This document shows positions 46,334 to 56,600 of a stretch of DNA of 64,000 nucleotides, piece after piece. The position numbers and the translations under genes were made by a program. The stretch lies in contig BSWB01000001.1 in assembly GCA_033239125.1 (NCBI GenBank), positions 29,167,501-29,231,500 on the forward strand, written 5' to 3'. This DNA is from Fagopyrum homotropicum (Eukaryota > Streptophyta > Magnoliopsida > Caryophyllales > Polygonaceae). A model generated the notes under the pieces. The model was not told the origin of the DNA. It did no database searches and saw nothing but the letters and a program-made list of their open reading frames with translations. Numbering within the stretch: position 1 is the first letter of the stretch; every line of letters starts with the position of its first letter.

Positions 46334-47000
46334 CATCACAAAAAGAGAATTTGACATCTTTGACTTATCTGGCCAAAACAATACCTTGAATGGATGGTAG
46401 AGGCTTTTGTCCAGCTTAAGAAAAATGGTCTTGATCAAATAATTGTGGATAGCAATGATGCCACTTCACAAGAGAAGACAAAAACAATTGTACTCCTTCT
46501 CCATTACATCCACGAAAGTCTCAAAATCGAATACTTATGTGTCGAGGATCATAAGGAATTCGAGAAGCTTTAATGAACGTTATGGACATAAAAAAGGACA
46601 AAAAGAAAGTGAGCATGTATGCCGTTCATTTTTCGTCTTTCATGGTTCTACCATTGGAACAAAGACAAAAAGAAATAATTAAACTATTTGTAATGATGAG
46701 GGACCATCTCCAACAACCCTACTACACAAGGTCCAATCACTATATCAAGGGAAATCAAGGAGAAGGAGTCCAAACCATTACCAACAAGTACTACCACTGA
46801 AAGATCAATCACTAGCTCGAAAGCAAGAGCCATTCAAAAAGAGGTTTCAAGCTTGTTGGTGGCCTTAGTTCCTAAGGATACAATTGATGATCTTTTTGCG
46901 TTTAAGTCTTCCTTAGTCACATTGATGACGATTCCATCTATGGAGATTATAGAGGAGACGTCATGCACACGTGAGGATGAAAAGAAAGACAAGGGCTGAA
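46334..47000 (+). pseudogene. Retrotransposon gag fragment and pol-end-like sequence
   Basis: 46334-46575 reads FDIFDLSG, then after a shift QYLEWMVEAFVQLKKNGLDQ, SNDATSQEKTKTIVLLLHYI and HESLKIEYLCVED, the pattern of a copia-type (UBN2) gag. It is followed by ERYGHKK. From about 46800 another frame gives SKARAIQKEVSSLLVALVP, a phrase typical of the end of plant Ty3/gypsy polyproteins before the 3' LTR. The two pieces may belong to different old insertions joined by deletion. Confidence 0.5.
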
Positions 47001-47286
47001 GCTTTTGAAGCTTCCAAGACATTTTATTACCTTTAAGCTCTAGACTTTCTAAAGGTCGTTTTATCTTATATTTGTTAGTATTATTTTTATTCTTTTAGTT
47101 CGAGGCTTGTAAGGCTATAAAAAGACCTCCATACACGTTTTTTAGGTTAGATTATTTTGAACCAAAATTTAAGAACTCGTTACTTCATCCATGAAGTTTT
47201 TGTTTTATTCATTACCACTCAATAAAAAGAGAGCATTTGATTGAATCGTTGTGAGTCCATGCTAGGTTGTTCTTGTGTGTGTTAGT
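47001..47286 (+). repeat. LTR-like sequence split by the Athila element
   Basis: Contains a TATA box (GGCTATAAAAAGACC near 47115), a leader-like stretch and GAGAGCATTTGATTGAATCG, as in plant gypsy LTRs. It probably continues beyond the Athila element at 60110. TTAGT at 47282-47286 is one copy of that element's target duplication. Confidence 0.4.
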
Positions 47287-49165
47287 TGTTACGCTAGGAT
47301 TGTAGGACACAAATTCAAGGCAAGAGTGCCAAGAACTCGTTCGCCCAAAACATGCACACACAAAGTCTTAAATTTATAACTCGATCTAAAATCCTAAACT
47401 ACCTAGCGAAACCCGCAGTGTACGGATCGTTATGTAGGAAGGAAAGTATTCCGAGGTCGAACACAAGGACTGAGGCGAAATCAAGTCAAATAAGTGATTA
47501 TGGATAGTGAAAATCTAGTTTAAGAAAAGAGAAAGGAATAAAGAAATGAAAATCATAATGTTTTTGGGTTGGTTTTGTGGTGATCAAACAAGATCACAAT
47601 TGATTCAAGATTGCAAAACAAACTAACAAATCTAGCTAGTAACACAAACAAGCAACACAAACACGAGATATGTGATCAAAGAGAGGAAAACGGATTCTAG
47701 GGGTTAGGACTTCCGGTTATGGCATTGGACTCAAGCTTCTAATCAACCTAGGACTAGCTATGGTATGTTGGGAAAGGGTATTTCTCAAATGGGATCAATC
47801 ACCGGGTAGGTCTCATGGTCCACTAATCCCGCACCTAAGGTCCTATCACCGGTTAAGTCTCTAGGAGCCTAAGGTTGGGAATTCTACATAAACCGGATTG
47901 TTATCTAGGGATCTAACCTCTCTTTACTGGGTAAGTCTCGGGAAGGCAAGTCCTAAATGTCAATCCTAGCACACTCAGTCCAATAGCGGCTTGTGAGGCT
48001 CACTACTACCTAAAATTCATCATCAATGGTACCTAAGAGCGAGAATCACGGGGTAGGTCTCTCCTCTCACTTAGTTTGCTAGCATCAGGTCACCTAGGCT
48101 GGATTAAGCTTAACAAATACTAGGATTTCAACAATCTAACATCCTAACATTCAGATTTATCAATACAAGCACAATAGAGAAAACCACGGGCTGATAATCC
48201 AGAACCACGGCCGTGGTTAGGCAAGAACAGACCGTGATTTGTAACAGAGGTTAGGTTCGAGCAAGCAAATCATCCAAGGATACATTTAAGTCTATTCTAT
48301 CATAGTACAAGCCATAATCATCATTCCATTACCCTAGAATCGCAACTATTTAGCCAACAACAAGCATTTTAACATTCAAACTCAATAGGCAAACATTCAT
48401 GGCTTCCATAACAATAAAATGAAATGAAAGAGAAGAGATGCAAGTAAACATAAGTAAACCAAGCTGAATATATGTTTAAGAAAGACTTACAACCCTTCAA
48501 AAAAGGTCCAAATCGTTCCTTATAAATCCTTGCAAAATGTCTTCAACAAGCTCACTCAAAAACCACTCAAAAGCTATGAAAACTCTAAAACTAGTGTTGT
48601 TCTTCTTCTTCTCCAAATGAGAGTGTTTTTGCTTCCTTCCCAAGAGTAGCCTCCAATGGAATGATGTGTTGTGAGAGAGTGTGTGAGAGAGTCCCCTAGC
48701 AACAGCTTGCTGGACCACTTATATTCTCCACCAAGAGCAAGAGTCGGTTATGGAGATCGTGGGACAGCTGTCACAGCTGTCCAGAGATAACCACGGCCAA
48801 AATTATGGGCGTGGAATCTGGGTCTGGGCCGTGGTTTTGCATAGTCAGCTCTCTTTTGATCGTTAAGCCATGAGTTGGTGCAAGACATGCACCAACAAGG
48901 TCCTATGTGTTCTCCTTTGCTCCTTGCTTGCTTCTTAATGAGTCCGGAAGTATATCATCACGAGGAATGATCCTCGAATGTATCGATTAAGCTCCAAAAG
49001 TTCCCCAAAATACCTACAAAACCGACAATAGTTCGTGTAGATGTCTATCTCGACAATATGCATGAATTAAGCGTAAACGTCATGAACTAATGCCAAACTA
49101 TGCATGAATAACGGGAAAAACTATCAAAATAAATGTCTAAACTAACGTCATAAATCGTGTTATCA
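47287..49165 (-). repeat. 3' LTR of the large Athila-type element
   Basis: 1879 bp; on the minus strand it runs TGATAACACGATTTATGACG ... GTAACA. It contains CCCGCAGTGTACGGATCG (47409), a TATA-like AATATAAG (minus, about 48718-48727), and palindromic motif clusters at 48183-48240 (perfect AACCACGGCCGTGGTT at 48203-48218) and 48787-48835. It carries a 13-bp AAGCAACACAAAC duplication absent from the other LTR. Confidence 0.9.
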
Positions 49166-49184
49166 AAATACCCCATACTTAAGA
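49166..49184 (-). other. Polypurine tract of the large Athila-type element
   Basis: Minus strand AAGTATGGGGTATTT abutting the TGATAACA start of the LTR. It closely matches the tract at 27745 (CAAGTATGAGGTATTT) and the tentative one near 37430. Confidence 0.8.
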
Positions 49185-50872
49185 TTTGCTCGTCCCCGAG
49201 CAAGGTCGAACTATAGGCTAAGAGATGACATGATTTATGAATGCAGAAAAACATTAAATCTTTTTGGAATTGTGCTTCATAAGATGGATCACCTTCATAG
49301 TCATGTTTCATAGCAATGGACAAGCAATCATGTATCAAGTGAATGTAGGCATGGAAAGACAATTATACTTAACTCGAAAGCATGCATGAAAGGTGAAAAT
49401 GAAGAAGTCAAGATGATCATGAGAATATCCAATCTAGATCACTAAGTCTTACACATATGCAAATAGGTCACAAGGACTTAGGAAAGAAGAGGCCAAGAAA
49501 CGTTGTGATAGGATGGGAATTTTTCTAGGTCATGTGATGCTAATCCGGGAATGGAAATAACTCCACAATTTCGTTTTTTATCAACTTCACACAAGTGTAT
49601 ATTTTTCTCCATCTTTTCTTTCTTTTCTTTTCTTTTCTTTTCTTTTTCATTTTTTTTCTTTCACTTATTTTTGAGACAATGGCATTGGTGTACAAAAGCC
49701 GAAACCTTGGTGATTAGCCGTCCTCGGGATTTTTCCGAGGTGCCTCACACCTGGCACACATGCCAAGGCTCGTTAGGACATTCGGTTTATCCGACTTTGG
49801 CAAGGCACAAACACCTGATTATGTGAATGGTGCCGAGTTACTTGTCATCAAAACCAAAGTCCCCAAACCTATATTTTTTCTACACTTTTCACAACAAATT
49901 CAGCACTTCATTCACAACATTCATTCAGCAACAACTTCACCCCACACTTGCTTTTCACACACTCAACACACTAGCATGCTCCTATTTCCAGATGGGTCAA
50001 AAGAGGTCAATTTTTTATATCATTTAAGGTGCTCAAACAACATGATCAAGATGAGAAGTGGAGAAAGATGAATTGCCTTAGTCATTCCTAGATGATGTGT
50101 AAGAACTAGCATGTAATTTCGACCATCAATCCTCAATCCAATCAAGGCAAACATCATAATCACAATTCATACATAGAATTCAAGAGAAGTACTTCAAGTC
50201 CACATATGCATACATCCATTCGACACATAAGGCCATCCATAGCCAATTTTTAAAACAATCTTATCATAAGGGTCATATCCAAACTTAAGAAGCACTAAAA
50301 TTTTTTAAATTTTTGGTTTTTTTTGGAATTTTCGAAACATATATGTACAATGCGAAAGCTAATGAAACATGTGACAATATGAAACTATCCTAGATGCAAT
50401 CATGCAAATGATCATGAAAACCCCACCCCATACTTAGAAACACATTGTCCCCAATGTGCAAATCAAGTAAAGAAGAGTGAAAGAGAGTCCTCACAATGTA
50501 AAAATGGTGTTGCTTTGGTATTTTGGTTCACTCATGTGGAGTGATGGTGGATGATCAATCAAAGGTGGTAGGGAGCTCTTGATGTTCAATATTGCGTCGG
50601 GACCCGCGCTAAGCACCGCTACCGTCCAAGTCCCACATCCGCTCCACCCACGTTTGATGCGGGATCATCATCATCATCCGCATGCCTTGCAAGGCTTCCA
50701 TGCTACTTAGACTCTAGCAACCAAACACCAAACACACAAACACAGCAAAACAAACACAAAAACAAAAAGTGAAAATGAAAACAAAAACGAGAAGGGAAAG
50801 ACATGTACCAATGGGTTGCCTCCCATCAAGCACTTCTTTAAGGTCATTAGCTTGACCAAATTCGGGAGCGTC
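49185..50872 (-). other. 3' untranslated region of the large Athila-type element
   Basis: No ORF that I can support. It includes a TTTTC-type simple repeat at 49614-49650, the block ATTATGTGAATGGTGCCGAG (49816) shared with the invaded element at 28371, and a purine/adenine-rich stretch at 50730-50800 just after the integrase stop. Confidence 0.6.
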
Positions 50873-52168
50873 TCACTCAAGGTGAAGTGGGGCAATCATA
50901 TCCACCGGAGCTTCCGGTATGTACCTCTTCAAACGGTGCCCATTCACCTTAAAATCTCCACAATGCTCCCCACCTATCTCAACCGCTCCATGGGGAAATA
51001 CCTTCTTCACCACATAAGGACCCGTCCATCTTGACTTGAGCTTTCCGGGGAAGAGCCGCATCCTTGAGTTGAAGAGAAGGACTAAGTCACCTTCACTCGA
51101 CTCCTTTGGGATTAGACGTTTGTCATGCCAACGCTTGGTTTTTTCCTTGTAAATCCGGGCGTTTTCATAGGCATCCAACCGGATCTCCTCAAGAGCATTA
51201 ATTTCTAGCAACCTCTTCTCACCAGCTTCCTTGAGGTCAAAATTCAGCCACCTTATGGCCCAATACGCCCAATGCTCCATCTCCACCGGAAGGTGGCAAG
51301 ACTTGCCATAAACTAGCTTGTAGGGAGTGGTGCCAATCGGAGTCTTGAAGGCGGTTCTATAAGCCCACAAAGCATCATCAAGCTTCATAGCCCAATCCTT
51401 TCTTGTCCTAGAAACCGTCTTCTCAAGTATCCCCTTTATCTCCCGGTTGGAGATCTCCACTTGGCCACTAGTTTGGGGATGGTAAGGTGTTGCCACCTTA
51501 TGAGTCACCCCATACTTAGCAAAAAGTGTCCCAAAGTTCCTATTGGTGAAATGCTTCCCTCCATCACTTATGATCACTCTTGGTGTTCCAAACCTAGGGA
51601 AGATGACTCGGTTGAAGAACCGCACCACAACTTTGACATCATTTGTGGGAGAGGCGATTGCCTCCACCCATCTCGACACATAGTCCACCACCAATAGAAT
51701 GTAGAGGTTGCCACATGAAGAGGGGAATGACCCCATGAAGTCCACACCCCAAACATCAAATATCTCAACCTCTTGTATGTTGTTCAAGGACATCTCATTC
51801 CTTCTTGAGATGTTGCCCGTCCTTTGGCAAGTGTCACAAGCTACCACAAAATTCTGCACATCCTTAAACAAGTTAGGCCAATAAAAACCGGATTGCAATA
51901 CATTTGCACACGTCTTGTGTGAGCTAGCATGGCCTCCACATGCAAATGAGTGACAATGGCGGATCACACTCTCCACCTCATCCTCCGAAATGCACCTCCT
52001 AAAGACTCCATCTGGTCCTCTCTTGAACAAGAGAGGCTCGCTCCAATAGTAATGCCTCACATCCTTGAAGAACTTTTTCCTTTGGGCATATGACAAACCG
52101 GGTGGCACCTCCTCACACACAAGGTAGTTCACTATATCCGCATACCATGACTCACTCTCTCTAGACAC
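50873..52168 (-). pseudogene. Athila-type integrase (open frame, out of phase with RT)
   Basis: An uninterrupted 431-codon frame. The N-terminal HHCC finger is visible ([18 protein letters not shown]...ACDTCQR, about residues 88-145). The DDE core reads D in VWGVDFMG, D in [10 protein letters not shown], and E in [14 protein letters not shown]. The C-terminus has the Athila-type [20 protein letters not shown] and [16 protein letters not shown]. No chromodomain follows, as expected for this non-chromovirus lineage. The product would insert element DNA into chromosomes, but it can only be made as part of the polyprotein, and a frameshift at about 52165 separates it from RNase H. All catalytic residues are still present. 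Confidence 0.9.
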
Positions 52169-54833
52169 TTAAGCACTCCTCCATCATTTGTAATTGCTCA
52201 TCCCGGAATGAGTCATCAATCGGGATGTCATCTCTCTCAATCTCCAATGGTGGTAACCTACTAACATGGTCCGTCACTGAATTTTCGGAACCCTTCTTGT
52301 CCCGAATTTCCAAATCAAACTCTTGGAGGAGAAGGATCCACCGAATGAGGTGAGGCTTGACATCCTTCTTTGTGAGGAGATAACGGATCGCAACATGATC
52401 CGTGTACACAATGACCTTGGCTCCCACAAGATATGACCGGAACTTCTCAAAGGCATACACCACCGCTAGCAACTCCTTCTCGGTTGTGGCATAATTGAGT
52501 TGGGCATCATCTAACGTCTTGCTAGCATAATAGATGGCATGTGTAAGCCCATATTTCCTTTGTCCCAAAACAGCCCCAACGGCCACATCACTTGCATCAC
52601 ACATTATCTCAAACGGAAGGCTCCAATCCGGAGGTTGCATGATAGGGGCGGAGATCAAGGCATTCTTCAACCTACAAAATGCTTCAAGACAATCCTTGGA
52701 GAAAAGAAACTCAACATCTTTCATTAGTAGGTTAGTGAGAGGCTTAGAAATTTTAGAGAAATCTTTTATAAACCTCCGGTAAAAACCGGCATGCCCTAAG
52801 AAACTCCTCACCCCTTTCACCGAGGTAGGTGGTGGCAACTTCTCTATCGTTTCTATCTTTGCCCTATCAACCTCAATGCCTCGTTGGGAAACCAAATGTC
52901 CCAACACTATGCCTTCACTCACCATGAAGTGGCATTTCTCCCAATTCAAGACAAGGTTAGTTTCCTCACATCGCTTTAACACCAAAGACAAGTTAGCTAA
53001 AAAATCATCAAATGAAGATCCATACATAGAGAAATCATCCATAAACACTTCCATAATGTTCTCAATATATTCAGAAAAAATAGCCATCATACACCTTTGA
53101 AAGGTGGCGGGTGCATTACACAACCCAAATGGCATTCTCCTATATGCGAATGTTCCCCAAGGACATGTAAACATTGTTTTCTCTTGGTCATCTGGGTGAA
53201 TAGGGATTTGGAAAAACTCACTATAGCCATCTAGGTAACAAAAATGTGAATGTTGAGCTAACCTTTCTAGCATTTGGTCAATAAAGGGGAGAGGGAAGTG
53301 ATCTTTCCTAGAGGCCACATTAAGTTTCTTATAGTCAATACACATTCTCCACCCCGTAACCGTCCTAGTTGGGATTAGTTCATTGTTCTCATTAGTTACT
53401 ACGGTCATACCACCCTTCTTAGGAACAACATGTACGGGACTAACCCATTTACTATCCGAAATCGGGAAAATGATTCCCGCATCTAGCAATTTAAGGATCT
53501 CTTTCTTGACTACCTCTTTCATTATAGGGTTCAATCTTCTTTGAGGTTCAATTGAAGGTTTATGATTATCTTCCATCAAGATTTTATGCATGCACAAGGA
53601 AGGTTTAATGCCAACTAAGTCATCAATAGTGTAACCAATAGCTTTCCTATGCAATTTCAACTCATGCAACAATCTATCAAGCTCATCATCATTCAAAGAT
53701 GCATTCACAATCACGGGATAAGTAAAATTTGAGTCAAGGAAAGCATACTTTAAATGAGAAGGGAGAGGCTTAAGATCAAGTTTAGGAGGACCTTTATCGG
53801 TTGGAGATGATCCATACAATGTAGGTTGAGATGATTCCAAAGCTATGGAAGACTCTCCAAGACTCCTTGAAGATTGATCAACAACTAAGGCACTTTCTGG
53901 GGAAACCACGGGAAAATCCACGACCTCTGGCACAACCACGGGCGTGGAATCTGAGAAACTGGCACTTCTGGACATTACAGAGAGTTCCACGGGTAGAATT
54001 ACGGCCGTGGTTTCTGGTGCCAGGCCATGGTTCCTGCAGTGATTCAACGCACCTTCGTGCACTTCAAATTCAGCACTTGTCTCCTTTTCTAATGGATCCA
54101 AAGCCTTGATTTCTTTATTGCAATCATCCTCAACTCCTTCCTCGATCAAACTCAAGCTAAGAACCTTCTCAAGTGGGCCCTTGATCAAGATTGAGCTCAC
54201 AACTTCTCTAGACTCCTCTTGCTCAAAAGTGTTGAAGACATCTTCACCAAGGGCTGGCCCCTTCATCATTGTGGACAGCTTGAACTTGATATTTTTTTCT
54301 CCTATGTTGAAGGAGAGGATTCCATTTTTGCAATCCACTAAGCATCCGGATGTGGATAAGAATGGCCTTCCCAAAATGATAGGAACCGGGTAGTCCGCCG
54401 GGATGTCCAAAACAACAAAATCGATTGGCACATAGAACTTCCCAAGCTGAACTGGTATGTCTTCTAGGATTCCTACGGGGTGAGTGATTGAACGGTCCGC
54501 CATGTAGAGGGTCATCTTGACCGGCTTTGACTCTCCTAGCCAAACCTTGTTGCAAAGTACAAGCGGGATAATGCTTACACTTGCTCCAAGATCACATAGG
54601 GCTTCATATTGCACTTCTCCAACCCCAATTGGCACACAAAAAGATCCCGGATCTTGCATCTTAGGAGGCATCTCCTCCCACAAAAAGATCCATGAACGGA
54701 ATGTTAATATGCAATTTAGACATGAGTTCAAGGAATTTACCGAAACGTTTATCCAAACGAGCTCTTGCTCGTGATTGTGGAAAGGGTAGTGGTGGCTTGT
54801 ATGGAGGTGGTGCCACATATGTTGGCTCATCAT
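52161..54833 (-). pseudogene. Athila-type protease, reverse transcriptase and RNase H
   Basis: A long open frame. Protease: active-site DLGASVSIIP and IILGRPFLSTSGCLVD. A roughly 170-residue variable linker follows, then RT: WRMCIDYKKLNVASRKDHFP, FCYLDGYSEFFQIPI, MPFGLCNAPATFQRCMM and the catalytic box FMDD (in place of the commoner YVDD/YMDD of retroviruses). RNase H: CDASDVAVGAVLGQ, TTEKELLAVVYAFEKFRSYL, VYTDHVAIRYLL. The first 55 or so codons from the ATG pair at 54833 overlap gag in another frame and are not genuine: around 54680 a deletion and frame change removes the usual gag-protease junction. In the protease-RT linker (53900-54050) the DNA carries the CCACGGCCGTGG-type motif of the LTRs. 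RT and RNase H domains look intact by motif, but the polyprotein is not continuous. Confidence 0.9.
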
Positions 54834-56368
54834 CCTTGCTCTTGCCTCCTTCTTCTTGTAATGGTTCTTCCTCCACTACTACTTGCTTCCCCTTGTCATT
54901 TCCCTTAGGTAAAGGATCTTTCATGCTCAGCCCACTCCTTGTTGTAATGGCCAACACTTGGCCTCTTGGGTTGTCCTCGGTCCTTCCGGGAAGCTTTCCC
55001 GGATCCCTTTGTGCTTCACCTGCCTTTTGGAACACTTGTGCTTCTAGCACCTTTTGAGCTTTGGAAATGGAAGTCACCGTGCTCTCAAGTCAACTCAACC
55101 TTCCAAGCAATTGTTCAAACATCATTTCGGTTCTATCCTTTGGAGGTTGAGCAAAACCGGGTGGAGGCTCTTGTGAAGCCTTAGGTGGTGGGGCTGCGCT
55201 TGTGGAAGAGGGAGGGTTCAAGGCACCACCCGGGTTAGAATAGGAGAACCCGGGATGGTTGTGATTAGGCCGGTAATTGTTGTATTGCCGGCTGTTGTTG
55301 TTGAGGTTCCTAGGGCCTTGATAATTGTTGAAGTTGCCCCTTCCCATGTAGTTAATGTCCTCCTCTTTGGAAGCCAAGTTGGCTTGCGCTTGCACATGAG
55401 GACTTGCTTGATTCTTCAAGGTTGTGGCACACAACTCCCTCAAAGACTTAAGCTCATTGTTAATTGCATCGAGTTTGTAGTTGCACATGGTGACTTCACT
55501 CACTTCATATACTCCCGGTTTCCTCCCATCACGCTTCCTATGGAAGTACTTCTCTATCACCAAGGCTTGCTTCTCTACAAACTCCCAAGCCTCATCCACA
55601 TTCTTCTCCATGAACGTTCCTCCGGAAAGCAATTGGAGCTTGAATTAGCTATCCTCATCAAGCCCCTTGAAATATATCTCCAATAGCTCTATCTTCGGTA
55701 TCCCATAGTGTGGACAATCTAGGAGGGGGTCCTTGAACCTCTCCCAAGACTTGAATAGGCTCTCTCTATCCTTCATCACGAAGGCATTGATCTTCCCTCT
55801 TAGCTCGGTTGTCTTGGAAGGTGGGAAGAACTTTGTCAAGAACTCGGTTGTCATCTCCTCCCAAGTACTCAAACGTCCTAGTGGAATGGATTGGTACCAA
55901 GCCAAGGCCTTGTCCTTAAGTGAGAAGGAAAAAGCCCTAAGATTATGGTTGTTGTTCTCCAATCTAGGCAGCCTTAGAGTCTCCATCAAGATCTCATAGT
56001 TCATCAAGTGTTTATGAGAAGACTGCCCTTCCATCCCTCCAAATTGATCATGCCGGATCATTTGTATCACTTGAGGGCGGAGCTCGTAGTCATGGGTTGC
56101 AGGATCTCCTAAGTTTACACCCAGACGGTGCACTCTTTGGGTTTGATCCATACGTTGGCCTAACATTTGTGGCTCCTCAATAATGATCGGCTCGAACCGA
56201 ACATTAACCGCCGGCTGTGGTGGTGGTGGTGCCTAACTCTTCAATTTCCCTCCTAGTTGCTTCTTGCCTCTCATTGGCAAGTCTCCTCTCATTCTCCAAG
56301 AGTTCATCCCTTAGCCTAATTTGCTCTAAGGCATCATCCAACCCAGCTTGAAGATCTCTTGCGGCCAT
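54661..56368 (-). pseudogene. Athila-type gag
   Basis: Starts at the ATG at 56368 (MAARDLQAGLDDALEQIRLR, a charged helix), shifts frame near 56235, then gives the retrotransposon gag domain at 56166-55645 (LPRLENNNHNLRAFSFSLKD, KALAWYQSIPLGRLSTWEEM, TTEFLTKFFPPSKTTELRGK). In-frame stops lie at about 55645 and 55090, after which the same frame resumes (GGTFMEKNVDEAWEFVEKQA; LESTVTSISKAQK). A proline- and asparagine-rich region with NNYRPNHNHPGF lies between. No CCHC knuckle is seen. Gag would form the particle that packages element RNA; this copy is interrupted at least three times and ends early at 54661. Confidence 0.85.
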
Positions 56369-56577
56369 CTTCTTCTTCTTCTTAATGTTATTAGATCTAG
56401 CTTTAAGGGTTTTCTCCGGTTCAGGATCGAATGGAGCTAAATCCTTGCCACGAGATCTTCACATGTACCTACAGAATGAGAGATGTCCTGAAAATTCAAA
56501 GACACAAACCAAACAAGATCAAAAGCAACAAGAAAGACCTACACTATAAACACTCACAAACAATGATTCAATCTAGA

Positions 56578-56594
56578 CCCCGGCAACGGCGCCA
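56578..56594 (-). other. Primer-binding site (tRNA-Asp) of the large Athila-type element
   Basis: The plus strand reads CCCCGGCAACGGCGCCA, identical to the 3' end of plant tRNA-Asp(GTC), so the minus strand pairs with that tRNA. Six bases (56595-56600) separate it from the LTR. tRNA-Asp priming is typical of Athila/Tat elements. Confidence 0.9.
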
Positions 56595-56600
56595 AAAACT

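Noticed and set aside
48497..48718. Frame repeated almost identically at 59360-59662
   Set aside because: The duplication is explained by the two LTRs of one element; the frame reads through the LTR leader and has no known domain.
52161..54833. 890-codon frame read as an intact polyprotein
   Set aside because: Its first 55 or so codons overlap gag in another phase, the gag-protease junction is damaged and integrase is in a different frame.
56578..56594. tRNA-Asp-like sequence
   Set aside because: Only the 3' 17 bases match, next to an LTR; it is a primer-binding site, not a tRNA gene.
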